DNA of 64,000 nucleotides from Ianthella basta (lineage: Eukaryota > Porifera > Demospongiae > Verongiida > Ianthellidae), in contig OZ025868.1 in assembly GCA_964019415.1 (NCBI GenBank), positions 13,564,623-13,628,622 on the forward strand. Direction: 5' to 3'. Each line of letters starts with the position of its first letter. Position 1 is the stretch's first letter. Below, piece after piece: positions 47,735-59,794 of this stretch. The notes under the pieces are model-generated. The model did no database searches. It saw only the letters and a list, made by a program, of their open reading frames with translations, and was not told the DNA's origin. Position numbers and translations under genes: made by a program.

Positions 47735-49333
47735 TCTGTTCGAAATTGGGTTTCTGAGATACAGGGAATAAAGTGCATGCGGTATGCTAAAGTACACTGC
47801 CATGCATATATTATATATAGAGAGAGCAATTGGTTACAAAAGTCCCCAATGTCCAAAATATGTTTCAAAGGTCTTTATTGGCTTATGTTGCTTAAGTTGT
47901 TACTGTCGGCTTATAATTGCTTTCTGTACTTGCATGTGAAGCCACCATGTTATACTTACCGTGGAGGTGAATAAGTTAACCCAATATTCAACAGGTATAT
48001 ACAATAGTAGTTGTCTTGAAGTCTGATGGGCTGCCAGTTACTGAAAGTCTGAAAGTTCTTATATAGTTCAACTTGACTGTTGCTAAAATGTTGTAGGATT
48101 CGATCACCTCTTTTATATATACTTGCACTAACCATAGAAATTGAATTCATTGTTTCCTGCTAGAATTAGTAATGTGAATAAATAATTTTCGTAGGGAAGA
48201 ACTATTATGTAGCCTGTATCTCCCACTCATGCTTGATTTGTAATGAAGCACCATTCTTAGACTGATAGCAGCAAGTGGTAAGTCTTGCATGTCCTTGTAC
48301 ACATTGCCCTGCAGAGCAAATGCAACTATAGTTGAGGTGTAAGCCTTCTGTGCAACCTTTCTGATGAATTAGTCAATTTGGTGATCAAGCATAGAATTCC
48401 TATATTAAAATTGTGACTGAGTTGTTGTTTGCTGTCAAAGTGCATTGATTTTGGGACAGAATTTAAGTCAATGTACCATCCATAAACAACCCACTTATGT
48501 AGGTTCTATGTTATTATGCATGTACAAGGTTTACATAATACAGGTGCAAGGTAGATAGTGCATTGGTTGACACCAACATTTAGCACAATACCTATACAAC
48601 ACACAAAGGTACATAGATGCATTGATATATGAAGAAGCATAATATGACACTTTACACAAGCAGCTAGTATGGAGCTGAATGTTCCAAGTACAAACACAGC
48701 GTTATGGCAGGGAGCAGAGTACATGGCACTCCATTTCCTCCTCACTACCAGCACATTCTGCTTCCTCTAGGAAAGCTGGTACACATTGTTAGGTAGTACT
48801 GCCAACCTTAGATCTTACCGCAGCAAGCTCAAATGCTTAAGTGTTTTGTAATCAATGTGACATATGCATTGGCTTAGGTAGCTGTGGTGCTTGATTACAT
48901 GTACATGTGGTGAACAATGTGGCGGTCTATTAGAAAAGTAGACTTCCATAAAGAGTGGTATGCAAGACAATTTCACCTTATTGTGTGGTAATTAAACCAA
49001 ACCATGCTCCAATGATGAGAGCCATCATTGGCAGCACCACATCCATGTGCACTTTGCTACATACATACATACAATGAACAATTATATGAACTTATGTGGT
49101 ATGAGGAATACATATCATTGCCTTCCTCTTGTATTCCCCATCTATTATTGTTTGCAACTCTACTCACTCTCGACTGCTAACCATATCAAACAGTCATTTA
49201 TACTACATGTCCCATAAAGAGCCATTACATAAGCTAACAACACAATTATATAATTTTGTCTGTGGTATATAGTTATATGAAATTGATGATTTGCTCTTGT
49301 TCTGGCCTATACCGACCCATTAGATGCAATGGG
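47735..49333. other. Leader region of copy 9 and spacer to copy 10
   Basis: 5' exon and promoter of copy 9, then a hairpin repeat at about 48675-48785. The DNA is duplicated at about 52.0-53.6 kb. No further gene is recognised. Confidence 0.6.
48111..48159 (-). promoter_or_regulatory. Core promoter of galectin copy 9
   Basis: TATATATAAAA at 48111-48121 on minus and CAGGAAACAATGAATTC at 48143-48159, a variant of the shared motif at the usual spacing. Confidence 0.65.
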
Positions 49334-49813
49334 TTAAGCTGAGTAAACTGCACACATTACTTTGAGAGTAGAGTCATAGCTATAGTTGTCATACTCCACT
49401 CGAGATACCTCTGTGGTGGTACGGTAATCATAGGTTGCCAGTTCCATTTGGTTGAACTTGATCATGAAGTTAGCTTCCTGAGGACAAATCACAAATTCCA
49501 CCCCGGTACCAGGAGTTGACTTGACACCTGTCACCTTTTCTTCTGGCCCCCATGCTCCTGCAGTACGAGTGTTGAAGATTACAGTGTCGACAATTCCATT
49601 CCAGTTCACACGGTAGTCAACGTGTAGTACAATGTCACCAGCTGCATCATACAAGTTGATTGAGGCCCTTCCTGAAGAAGGGGCTGTGTAGGTAACTTCA
49701 ACACACTCTCCAACAGAGAAGCTATCCAAGTCAATATGCTCGGTGTCTGCCTTCAACTCGTGCACCCCTGCCAAGGCAAACACAATGCAGAAGAGAGTCA
49801 CGGAAGCTGCCAT
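49334..49813 (-). CDS. Secreted galectin-like protein (copy 10)
   Basis: 159 residues with a signal peptide. The contact set is H64, D66, R68, N81, W88, E91 and K93 (WGPEEKV), so only the last Arg is replaced, by Lys. Cysteines are C37, C110 and C154. It differs from copy 13 by one residue (EFVIC versus EIVIC). The 5' exon donor at about 50050 is kept. The stretch that holds the TATA box and motif in copy 9 is deleted: GTAGGATTTGATG runs straight into CCCTGCAGAGC near 50190. The gene may be silent or driven from elsewhere. Confidence 0.87.
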   Translation of the reverse strand: MAASVTLFCIVFALAGVHELKADTEHIDLDSFSVGECVEVTYTAPSSGRASINLYDAAGDIVLHVDYRVNWNGIVDTVIFNTRTAGAWGPEEKVTGVKSTPGTGVEFVICPQEANFMIKFNQMELATYDYRTTTEVSRVEYDNYSYDSTLKVMCAVYSA

Positions 49814-50328
49814 TCTGTTTGGAATTGGGTCTCTGAGATACAGGGAAGAAAGTGCATGCGGTATGCTAAAGTACACTGACATGCATATATAAAATTATAT
49901 ATGAAGCAATTGGTTACAAAAGTTCCCAATGTCCAAATTATGTTTCAAAGTATTGTGCTAAGTTCTATATTGGCTTATGTTGCTTAAGTTGTTAATGTTG
50001 GCTTATAATTGCTTTCGGTACTTGCATGTGAAGCCACCATGTTATACTTACCGTGGAGATGAATAGGTTAGCCGGATATTCAACAGGTATATACAACAGT
50101 AGTTGTCTTGAAGACTGATGGGCTGCCAGTTACTGAAAGTCTTAAAGTTCTTAGTTCAACTTGACTGTTGCTAAAATGTTGTAGGATTTGATGCCCTGCA
50201 GAGCAAATGTAACTATAGTTGAGTTGTAAGCCTTCTGTGCAACCTTTCTCATCAAGCATACAATGCAAAACCAGAATTCAAGAAATATGGCCCCAAAAAG
50301 GCAAATAGGTAATTATAATTGATCGATA

Positions 50329-50475
50329 CCTCCCTGAAGGAGAGGCTGTGTAGGTAACTTCAACACACTCTCCAACAGAGAAGCTATTCAAGTCAATATG
50401 CTGGGTGTCTGCATCTGACTCATGCACCCCAATCAAGGCCACCGCAAAGGAAATGAGGATCACAGAGGTCAACAT
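50329..50475 (-). pseudogene. Truncated galectin (copy 11)
   Basis: 49 codons with a good signal peptide (MLTSVILISFAVALIGVHES) and the first strand up to the SGR turn. Homology then ends and unrelated codons run to a stop at 50278. The rest of the gene is missing; the leader region of copy 10 lies directly after it. It looks like an unequal crossover that fused the 5' part of one gene to the upstream region of another. A 65-residue secreted peptide is possible in theory. Confidence 0.8.
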
Positions 50476-51546
50476 TCTGTTGCAATTAGGCTTGGGTTGT
50501 TGAATTGAGCTGCAGGGAAGGCATGCTGAATACTAATAGTACTATATCTCCTTCCTTTGGTTATGGCTGCGACAATAATTATACTGATTCCTTTCAACTG
50601 ACCTCGGAGGTGAACCCTTTGTGGATGGTTACCTGCAGTGCATTGTTGTTGAACTGATTGCTCTGTCACTTGTTTGTTTGTTTGTTGATACTTCTGCGCT
50701 ATCATGCCAGAAGATATTGTAATGCCATCATTGTAATTGCATGCCATGATATATGCCTATTAGTATTGTGCATCGAGAGCGAGAGAAGCACAATTTCTAC
50801 AATCTCAAGGTGCTTGTGTGCGTACATACTGTTGATCAGGTTATAACCATGGTAGCTATTGCTATGCACCCATATGCATCATGCATTTTCTAGACACTGC
50901 ATGCTAAATAATTCTATTTGAATTTTCCAACAGGAAAAGGAGTTCAAGAAGTTGTGTGTGCAGTGTTCATATAAACATTTAGACGGAAGCAGATAATAAC
51001 CACTGTGACAGTGTAGAAGGCTGGTAGGAGTAAAATCTAGTGATTATTAGCCCTTTGTTCAAGCAGATAATATAGAAGCAGCATGACCTTGTCTTTATAA
51101 TATAGTTATGTATAATTAAAAATTTTTACTATATCGGTCTATGCTATCATGCATAATTATGCTTGCTATACAGACTGTATCATTCTTTCACTGTCTAATC
51201 ATTTCAGCTGTTCTCCAGTTATGCACACTTTAATGGATGCAAACCTATGATTATGATCTTGCTCAAAGATATATAGTCCTTACATTATAGCAACACCATG
51301 CATACCCAACTGCCTGCATGCATTGTAAACCTATGAACTTGATGGGGCATGTGGAATACATTTCTAAGTCCCTCAATCTGTTTCACATCTGTTGAACAGA
51401 TCTAAACAGCCATAAATTACTCCAAACAATACACAATCAGTTCTTTTAAACTACTAGTACTGTATTTTCTTAAAGTTATATTGAACTGTTATTAGCTATA
51501 AATTATTAAGATCAATAATGAATGTCACTTTCTTTTGTTCAACAGA
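50476..51546. other. Spacer between copies 11 and 12
   Basis: Leader-like DNA of copy 11, then the unit junction at about 50622 and sequence duplicated from 46.3-47.2 kb. It includes a short (TTTG)n. No gene. Confidence 0.6.
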
Positions 51547-52026
51547 TTAAGGCGAATATACTGCACACATTACTTTGAGAGTAGAGTCATAGTTAGAGTT
51601 GTCATACTCCACTCGAGATACCTCTGTAGTGGTACGGTAATCATAGGTTGCCAGTTCCATTTGGTTGAACTTGATCATGAAGTTAGCTTCCTGAGGACAA
51701 ATCACAAATTCCACTAAGGTACCAGGAGTTGACTTGACACCGGTCACCTTTTCTTCTGGCCCCCATGCTCCTGCAGTACGAGTGTTGAGAATTACAGTGT
51801 TGACAATTCCATTCCAGTTCACACGGTAGTCAATGTGTAGTACAATGTCACCAGCTGCATCATACAAGTTGATTGTGGCCCTCCCTGAAGAAGGAGCTGT
51901 GTAGGTTACTTCAACACACTCTCCAACAGAGAAGCTATCCAAGTCAATATACTCGCTGTCTGCCTTCAACTCGTGCACCCCTGCCAAGGCAAACACAATG
52001 CAGAAGAGAGTCACAGAGGCTGCCAT
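51547..52026 (-). CDS. Secreted galectin-like protein (copy 12)
   Basis: 159 residues, positional equivalent of copy 9 but in sequence closer to copies 10 and 13. H64, D66, R68, N81, W88, E91 and K93 are present. Signal peptide and three mature cysteines are as in copy 10. Upstream it keeps the copy 9 type leader, with TATA box and motif at 52405-52454. A copy 10-like coding part under a copy 9-like promoter suggests gene conversion. Confidence 0.88.
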   Translation of the reverse strand: MAASVTLFCIVFALAGVHELKADSEYIDLDSFSVGECVEVTYTAPSSGRATINLYDAAGDIVLHIDYRVNWNGIVNTVILNTRTAGAWGPEEKVTGVKSTPGTLVEFVICPQEANFMIKFNQMELATYDYRTTTEVSRVEYDNSNYDSTLKVMCAVYSP

Positions 52027-53629
52027 TCTGTTCGGAATTGGGTCTCTGAGATACAGGGAAGAAAGTGCATGTGGTAAAGTACACTGACATGCATATATAT
52101 ATGGGGCAATTGGTTACAAAAGTCCCCAATGTCCAAAATATGTTTCAAAGTATTGTGCTAAGTTCTTTGTCGGCTTATGTTGCTTGAGTTACTGTCGGCT
52201 TATAATTGCTTTCTGTACTTGCATGTGAAGCCACCATGTTATACTTACCGTGGAGATGAATAGGTTAGCCGGATATTCACCAGGTATATACAACAGTAGT
52301 TGTCTTGAAGACTGATGGGCTGCCAGTTACGAAAATCTTAAAGTTCTTAGTTCAACTTGACTGTTGCTAAAATGTTGCTAAAATGTTGTAGGATTCGATC
52401 ACCTCTTTTATATACACTTGCACTAACCATTGAAATAGAATTCATTGTTTCCTGCTAGAATTAGTAATGGGAATAAACACTTCTCGTAGGGAAGAACTAT
52501 TTTGTAGCCTGTATCTCCCACTCATGCTTGATTTGTAATGAAGCACCATTCTTAGACTGATAGCAGCAAGTGGTAAGTCTTGCATGTCCTTGTAAATGTT
52601 GCCCTGCAGAGCAAATGCAACTATAGTTGAGTTGTAAGCCTTCTGTGCAACCTTTCTGATGAATTTGTCAATTTGGTGATCAAGCATAGAATTCCTATAT
52701 TAAAATTGTGACTGTGTTGTTGTTTGCTGTCAATGTGCATTGATTTTGGGACAGAATTTAAGTCAATGTACCATCCATAAACAACCCACTTATGTAGGTT
52801 CTATGTTATTATGCATGTACAAGGTTTACATAATACAGGTGCAAGGTAGATAGTGCATTGGTGGACACCAACATTTAGCACAATACCTATACAACACACA
52901 AAGGTACATAGATGCATTGATATATGAAGAAGCATAATATGACACTTTACACGAGCAGCTAGTATGGAGCTGAATGTTCCAAGTACAAACACAGCGTTAT
53001 GGCAGGGAGCAGAGTACATGGCACTCCATTTCCTCCTCACTACCAGCACATTCTGCTTCCTCCAGGAAAGCTGGTACACATTGTTAGGTAGTACTGCCAA
53101 CCTTAGATCTTGCCGCAGCAAGCTCAAATGCTTAAGTGTTTTGTAATCAATGTGACATATGCATTGGCTTAGGTAGCTGTGGTGCTTGATTACATGTACA
53201 TGTGGTGAACAATGTGGCGGTCTATTAGAAAAGTAGACTTCCATAAAGAGTGGTATGCAACACAATTTCACCTTATTGTGTGGTAATTAAACCAAACCAT
53301 GCTCCAATGATGAGAGCCATCATTGGCAGCACCACATCCATGTGCACTTTGCTACATGCATACATACAATGAACAATTATATGAACTTATGCGGTATGAG
53401 GAATACATATCATTGCCTTCCTCTTGTATTCCCCATCTATTATTGTTTGCAACTCTACTCACTCTCGACTGCTAACCATATCAAACAGTCATTTATACTA
53501 CATGTCCCATAAAGAGCCATTACATAAGCTAACAACACAATTATATAATTTTTGTCTGTGGTATATAGTTATATGAAATTGATGATTTGCTCTTGTTCTG
53601 GCCTATACCGACCCATTAGATGCAATGGG
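52027..53629. other. Leader region of copy 12 and spacer to copy 13
   Basis: Near-identical to 47.7-49.3 kb, including the hairpin repeat at about 52970-53078. No further gene. Confidence 0.65.
52405..52454 (-). promoter_or_regulatory. Core promoter of galectin copy 12
   Basis: GTGTATATAAAAG TATA box near 52405-52415 and CAGGAAACAATGAATTC at 52438-52454, as in copy 9. Confidence 0.65.
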
Positions 53630-54109
53630 TTAAGCTGAGTAAACTGCACACATTACTTTGAGAGTAGAGTCATAGCTATAGTTGTCATACTCCACTCGAG
53701 ATACCTCTGTAGTGGTACGGTAATCATAGGTTGCCAGTTCCATTTGGTTGAACTTGATCATGAAGTTAGCTTCCTGAGGACAAATCACAATTTCCACCCC
53801 GGTACCAGGAGTTGACTTGACACCGGTCACCTTTTCTTCTGGCCCCCATGCTCCTGCAGTACGAGTGTTGAAGATTACAGTGTCGACAATTCCATTCCAG
53901 TTCACACGGTAGTCAACGTGTAGTACAATGTCACCAGCTGCATCATACAAGTTGATTGAGGCCCTTCCTGAAGAAGGGGCTGTGTAGGTAACTTCAACAC
54001 ACTCTCCAACAGAGAAGCTATCCAAGTCAATATGCTCGGTGTCTGCCTTCAACTCGTGCACCCCTGCCAAGGCAAACACAATGCAGAAGAGAGTCACAGA
54101 AGCTGCCAT
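53630..54109 (-). CDS. Secreted galectin-like protein (copy 13), near-identical to copy 10
   Basis: 159 residues, one residue different from copy 10. The contact set has K93 in place of Arg and the cysteines are the same. It shares the upstream deletion that removes the TATA box and motif (near 54488), so that deletion predates the 4.3-kb duplication. Confidence 0.88.
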   Translation of the reverse strand: MAASVTLFCIVFALAGVHELKADTEHIDLDSFSVGECVEVTYTAPSSGRASINLYDAAGDIVLHVDYRVNWNGIVDTVIFNTRTAGAWGPEEKVTGVKSTPGTGVEIVICPQEANFMIKFNQMELATYDYRTTTEVSRVEYDNYSYDSTLKVMCAVYSA

Positions 54110-54623
54110 TCTGTTTGGAATTGGGTCTCTGAGATACAGGGAAGAAAGTGCATGTGGTATGCTAAAGTACACTGACATGCATATATAAAATTATATATGA
54201 AGCAATTGATTACAAAAGTCCCCAATGTCCAAAATATGTTTCAAAGTATTGTGCTAAGTTCTTATTGGCTTATGTTGCTTAAGTTGTTAATGTTGGCTTA
54301 TAATTGCTTTCGGTACTTGCATGTGAAGCCACCATGTTATACTTACCGTGGAGGTGAATAGGTTAGCCGGATATTCACCAGGTATATACAACAGTAGTTG
54401 TCTTGAAGACTGATGGGCTGCCAGTTACTGAAAGTCTTAAAGTTCTTAGTTCAACTTGACTGTTGCTAAAATGTTGTAGGATTTGATGCCCTGCAGAGCA
54501 AATGCAACTATAGTTGAGTTGTAAGCCTTCTGTGCAACCTTTCTCATCAAGCATACAATGCAAAACCAGAATTCAAGAAATATGGCCCCAAAAAGGCAAA
54601 TAGGTAATTATAATTGATCGATA

Positions 54624-54770
54624 CCTCCCTGAAGGAGGGGCTGTGTAGGTAACTTCAACACACTCTCCAACAGAGAAGCTATTCAAGTCAATATGCTGGG
54701 TGTCTGCATCTGACTCATGCACCCCAATCAAGGCCACCGCAAAGGAAATGAGGATCACAGAGGTCAACAT
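54624..54770 (-). pseudogene. Truncated galectin (copy 14)
   Basis: Same truncation point and tail as copy 11 (one residue differs before the SGR turn), duplicated with the unit. The frame is also open 20 codons upstream. The truncation thus arose once, before the duplication. Confidence 0.8.
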
Positions 54771-56270
54771 TCTGTTGCAATTAGGCTTGGGTTGTTGAAT
54801 TGAGCTGCAGGGAAGGCATGCTGAATACAAATAGTACTATATCTCCTTCCTTTGGGTATGGCTGCGACAATAATTATACTGATTCCTTTCAACTGACCTC
54901 GGAGGTGAATCCTTTGTTCTAATCACACAGATACAAAACTGGTTCCGTAGGAGAATGGTCAGCCAGTGAATACGCAGAGCCTTAATTTAGAGTTCTTATC
55001 ATAGCAGTTGTTTACTACAATTTTGCAAGCTGCCTTCCATCCTTTATACCGGTTCTATCGACTGAAACTATATTAATTGTTTACAGCTAATCTGTAACAT
55101 CTTAGGGAGGGATTGAGCAAATTTCCTTTAACTAATGTACGTGTATGTGCGTTTGGCAAGAAACGTAATGTTAGTAACAAATGGACTTGCATGTATGCAC
55201 ATAAAAACTGCCCTGCAGGAACTCAAACCTACAGCAAATCAAAATAGCAGATAGGTCAGTAACTCCATCAGTTCTGGAATATTCATGGCTTACAGTAAAC
55301 CGACAGGTAGAGCAGAAGACATATGCATGCAATGGCAGGTGCCTTTTGCAAACCAATCTGTGCACCTTTTCTTGCGGGAAATGCTAATTAGGTGTGACCA
55401 CTGACTAGGAAACTAAATGCCATCCTGTGCAATGTCCGCAGTGTTGTTTACTTGGGCTGGAATAAGAGCCCACTGGGCTATAATATGCTTCAAGCATGAA
55501 GTGTACAGGAAGCTGAAGCTAATATTCTTCAGGCGTGAGACACACAGGAGACTATATGCACCATTTTATACCAAGCAAGTACAAGCCAAGTGCATGAATG
55601 TGAAAGAGGAATGCATTGAGCAGGGTCAGGATCACTGTCAATATTATGGCCATACGGGAATAGCATTCCAAATAATACACAAGCATGCGAATGTGATGGT
55701 TGATTTTGCAATGAAATACAAATGCCTATATACACAGTACAGACATATGAGCCTGCTGTGGTATATAAATACGATAAAAAAAAGTATGGATAATTATTAT
55801 TAATTCAATAATATTATTATTACTGCATTTCTATCATTCATCATGACACGTACACCTATACAATGCATGGCTCTATATAGGGAAGCTTTACAGCACAACT
55901 ATATAATTCACAAACACATGTAGCAATACCACATGCAATTGGCACAATATGTATTATACGAGCAAAGTGTGTGAAAGACAATATAATTTGTCATTGCAGT
56001 ATTACAGACTATAGCAGTGTGTGGCATATTCAGAACAGTATCCAAGCAACCAGAAGCTTCAAATTAATATAGGATAAAGAAATAAATGTTTGATAGTCAT
56101 TACAGCAATCAACTGATTACAGTGACATTCACTTCATAATTATGATTATAAGCATACAACTAATGTTTGTCTTGGACACAAAAATATATAGAAAAGATAT
56201 AGCTGTATACTATACTTTAGAATATTTCCAACCTATACGTACTCATTAGATACAAGTGGTTAGGCTGATT
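54771..56270. other. Spacer between copies 14 and 15
   Basis: AT-rich unique DNA after the end of duplicon B at about 54917. A 128-codon open frame at 55417-55803 has no recognisable domain and is probably chance. Confidence 0.5.
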
Positions 56271-56756
56271 CTAAGAATAGATCACACATAAATGCTTCAG
56301 GGCAGATTCATATTCATAACTTTGAAACTCCACATTTGACACATTTGCATCGGTGCGATAGTCATAGGTTGCCAGCTCCTTCTGGTTAAAATTGACTGAG
56401 AAGTCATTTTCCTGAGCACAAATTACCCATTCCACCACAGTACCAGGAGTTGACTTGATGTCGGACACAAATACTGCTGTCTCCCACGCTCCTTCAGTAT
56501 GTGTGTTGAGGAGAACAGTGTTGAGATAGTCTCTCCATTCCACACGGAGGTCAACATGAAGTGCAACGTCACCATTTGTATCATGCAGATTGACTGATAT
56601 CCTCCCTGTAGGCGGGGCTGTGTAGGCAACTTTAACACAATTCCCAACAGAGAAGCTACGCATGTCGATATACTCACGATCAGCATTTACATTATTCAAC
56701 ATGTACAGCCCTATCACAGCCACCAGGAGGAAGATGCTCACCACAGAATCTGCCAT
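56271..56756 (-). CDS. Secreted galectin-like protein (copy 15), sugar site partly lost
   Basis: 161 residues. Signal peptide to about residue 25. H67, D69, R71, N84 and W91 are kept, but the WGxExR motif reads WETAVF, so both charged contacts are lost. Cysteines are C40, C113 and C157. It is the outermost copy of the array. A TATAAATAG box lies at 56844-56852, with a partial motif at 56908-56921. The ATG in the CAGAATGGCAG context is preferred over the one ten codons upstream. Confidence 0.85.
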   Translation of the reverse strand: MADSVVSIFLLVAVIGLYMLNNVNADREYIDMRSFSVGNCVKVAYTAPPTGRISVNLHDTNGDVALHVDLRVEWRDYLNTVLLNTHTEGAWETAVFVSDIKSTPGTVVEWVICAQENDFSVNFNQKELATYDYRTDANVSNVEFQSYEYESALKHLCVIYS

Positions 56757-56843
56757 TCTGTATTGAACACAAGGAAGATGTCTCAAGTGATCAGTAGTGC
56801 AAAATCAGCGACGCAGAAGATTAACAGTTCTTATGTTTGCCAG

Positions 56844-56921
56844 CTATTTATAGCAGCTACGTACAGTGTCGGCTCTTTATTGTCCCCTAAGCTAACACTG
56901 CTCTTCTATTATAGTTTCCTG
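56844..56921 (-). promoter_or_regulatory. Putative promoter of galectin copy 15
   Basis: TATAAATAG about 90 bp upstream of the ATG, and CAGGAAACTATAAT further up. The spacing is wider than in other copies. Confidence 0.45.
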
Positions 56922-57071
56922 ATAATTTGCATTTGCCAGGACAGAATTAATCACTTAACCTGCAGCTGCATACTTGCTCGTGTGTGGGTACTATATATAT
57001 TGAATGGAAGCTCTGAATGGCATAAACGTAGCGGCATGTGATGCTGTAGAGGGTCATAGTTGCGTTAGATG

Positions 57072-57200
57072 ACTTCTGGTTCACAAAATCTTGATCTTGA
57101 GCTCTGTAAGCATTTGACAAATACCCTCGGGTCGAAACGTCCTGTGATTAACTTTTCTGAATCAGTTGTGTGATTGCTCAAGATCTTGTGAACCAGAAGT
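57072..57200. mobile_element. Small foldback element
   Basis: ACTTCTGGTTCACAAAATCTTGA at the left is matched by TCAAGATCTTGTGAACCAGAAGT at the right. The centre contains ACCCTCGGGTCGAAACGTC. Confidence 0.75.
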
Positions 57201-58569
57201 AATGCTACATAACAAGTTGTACACACATCATTATCATTTCATGTACTATATGGCACAAAGACAAACCATGTACATGTAATATACAATCATTGTGTAAAAT
57301 TATTAGCATAATGAAATGCACTCACACAATGTCATGCCATTAGTTACGTATCATAATCATAATATGGGTTGCTTCACCGTCTGCATGCACCTTGAACTGG
57401 AGCGTTGATCTGTACAACTATACAGCTATGACTGTATAGGGCATAGTAAATTGTTAACGGGTGTACATGACTGTCTGTTTGATTCAAAACCATACTCTGG
57501 TGTTAGCTATAAATTTATAACAATCTGCAACCATAGTGGTCTTATTCGGAATCCATGCAATGCTAAACCAATCTTCACAACTTTCCTGAAAGAAACAATG
57601 ATTTTATGCAAGACTATAAAAGGAAAGTGTACACCAAGTATATACTACAGTGTAATATTTAATGTGTGCATCATACCTGGATACTTGAGCTCTGTGCCTT
57701 ATCAGCAACTCGCCCCCCACACCTCAAGCCATGAATTGCGTAAAGCACTCCTAGCCCACTTTAAGCAACATTTATAATCGTTAATTTTATTCAATTGAGT
57801 ATATTAAGTGCTTCTTGGGTTGCTTTTCCCGACTGGAAGCTTGCAATTGTCATTAATTATGTATAATAGGAAATGACGTTTCTAAATCATTACTTCACTG
57901 GATGCCAGAAGTCTCAAATGATTATCCACCGCTGAATGCATTCTGAATATACAAACAACAGGCCGGTAGCTTGTGTACTTAGATTGTATGCAAACCTACC
58001 ATGCACATTAATGAGATATTGCACCATACCACAACAATACTTATGGCTCTAAACACATTTGAATGTACATATTCAAAGATTCAAGGATTATTATACTGGA
58101 GGTCCACTTAGCCCATGCATGCAGAGGGCTACTTTACAGAGAGCCCAGTAAACATACAATTACGTATAATTACGCCACAGGAGACTAACACATCAACGAA
58201 CGTATGGACTATAAGAGAATGTAAGAGGCCAAACATGAGTTCCAGCAAAGTACCATTGCAAATAAACATCTGCAAAGATGGCTTCTGTGCTCCATTGACA
58301 GCTTGTTCTAGAAAGTACAATTAACATCAAACATCAAAATCATCAAAGTATGTAATAGTGTGATATAAAAGCATCATAAAATACAAAATGTTGGCCCTAA
58401 CCTCTGTTTCTGGTGTTGCTACAATCTTGTACTTCAGCAGAATTGCAAATCAGTGCCATCTTAATCTCCAACAAAGCAAATCTCAATCCAATGCAGTTCC
58501 TTGGACCAAGGCCAAAGGGTATATAAGCGCAAGGATGCATGATGCTTGGCTTACTCCTCAGGAGTGAAC

Positions 58570-59591
58570 CTGCATGTGAATGAATGCATGGTCAAGTACT
58601 ATGCAAACAGCCTAATGTCGCTACAGCAACAAAGTGGATAAGTACAAAATATAGTATGAGGAATGAACACGCTAGGTGCAAATGCTATATAAATAGGAAT
58701 GATATTGGGAGCAGAGGTGAAGAACTTGCTGGAAGGATTGGAGAGATCACTCAACCAGTGAGTAGAATTACAGTGTGCAGTGATTAACAGTATAAAACTT
58801 TGTCAGAAATAATGGCTGATGTATGCATATGTGAACGTGCACACACCTTTCAGGGTCAAACTTGTCTGGCTCACTCCATGGCTAAGTGGTATAGTGTATT
58901 GTGGACCATGAGAACACCACATACATATACTCCTTTCTTCATGGACAAGCTACCCAAGTCACAGTCATCAGTGCACTCACAAGCAGAACTGAAGCAGTAG
59001 CAAAGACACTTCTATAATTATTAATCAATTTATACAATAACATTGTGCTAGCTAAGTGACACATTACAAGAACAGATTGAAAAGATTTTCTAGAATGAAC
59101 CATAGGGTGCACCATAAAACAGTGAAATCAATTGTAAACACAAATGGTGACAGCTATGTAGAACAAAATATTTAGATAGATTATGATAGATAGGGACATT
59201 ACTATGGCAACAAGGCAATATTTGGAGTTGATAAATGTTCGGCCTCAGGATATATGTGCTAATACACCCCTTCAAGGTGCGGTAAATATATTACATATAA
59301 CACTCAAATGTCATACTAAATGATCTCATTTACGTATGCATCACATTTGAGTGTGGTATATTATAATTATTAAATGCACAAGTACCATTATAGAGTGAGC
59401 GCCATCATGCAACTATATATTGTACTACAACCATGCACTCAAAAGGAAAAAACTAACAGCACAGAAAACCGGCCATCTATAAATTCAAATTACTTAGATG
59501 TAGCCAATTAAGAAAGAGTAAGCATAAAAGCGAGTGAAAAAAGGAAACAGGCAATTGTGCGAACAATGTGCTGATACTTCCATCTACTTAC
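58570..59591. other. Pseudogene intron-like DNA
   Basis: AT-rich, between the haem-exon and I-helix-exon remnants. The K-helix exon and the following exon of the complete gene have no recognisable counterpart here. Confidence 0.5.
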
Positions 59592-59794
59592 AGAGTTCAC
59601 TTCATAGTAATTGCTGATTTCATTAGCCAGTCTCTTCTGAACATCGGGAGTTGTAGCCAGGAGGTAAGTTGTAAGGTGAGAGTCAGTCTGGTGGTCTTGT
59701 ACCTATTCAACAAGAATGTGAGGCAGTCAATGACAATGGCACCCTCTGTCAGTCCCTCAACAGATCCATAACTAACGTACAGCTTCAATCGTTA

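Larger units (their letters stand above)
46341..50621. repeat. Tandem duplicon B, unit 1 (4.28 kb)
   Basis: Contains copies 9, 10 and truncated copy 11. It starts at TGGATGGTTACCTGCAGTGC, which recurs at 50622. The order and sequence of genes, leaders and repeats match unit 2. Confidence 0.85.
50622..54917. repeat. Tandem duplicon B, unit 2 (4.30 kb)
   Basis: Contains copies 12, 13 and truncated copy 14. The part holding 13 and 14 is almost identical to that holding 10 and 11, while copies 9 and 12 differ more, so divergence is uneven along the unit. Confidence 0.85.
56757..58401. other. Spacer between the galectin array and the P450 pseudogene
   Basis: Copy 15 promoter, a 129-bp inverted-repeat element (57072-57200), then AT-rich DNA without a recognised gene. 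Confidence 0.55.

Noticed and set aside
55417-55803. 128-codon plus-strand frame
   Set aside because: No domain, signal or homology recognised, and it sits in AT-rich spacer.
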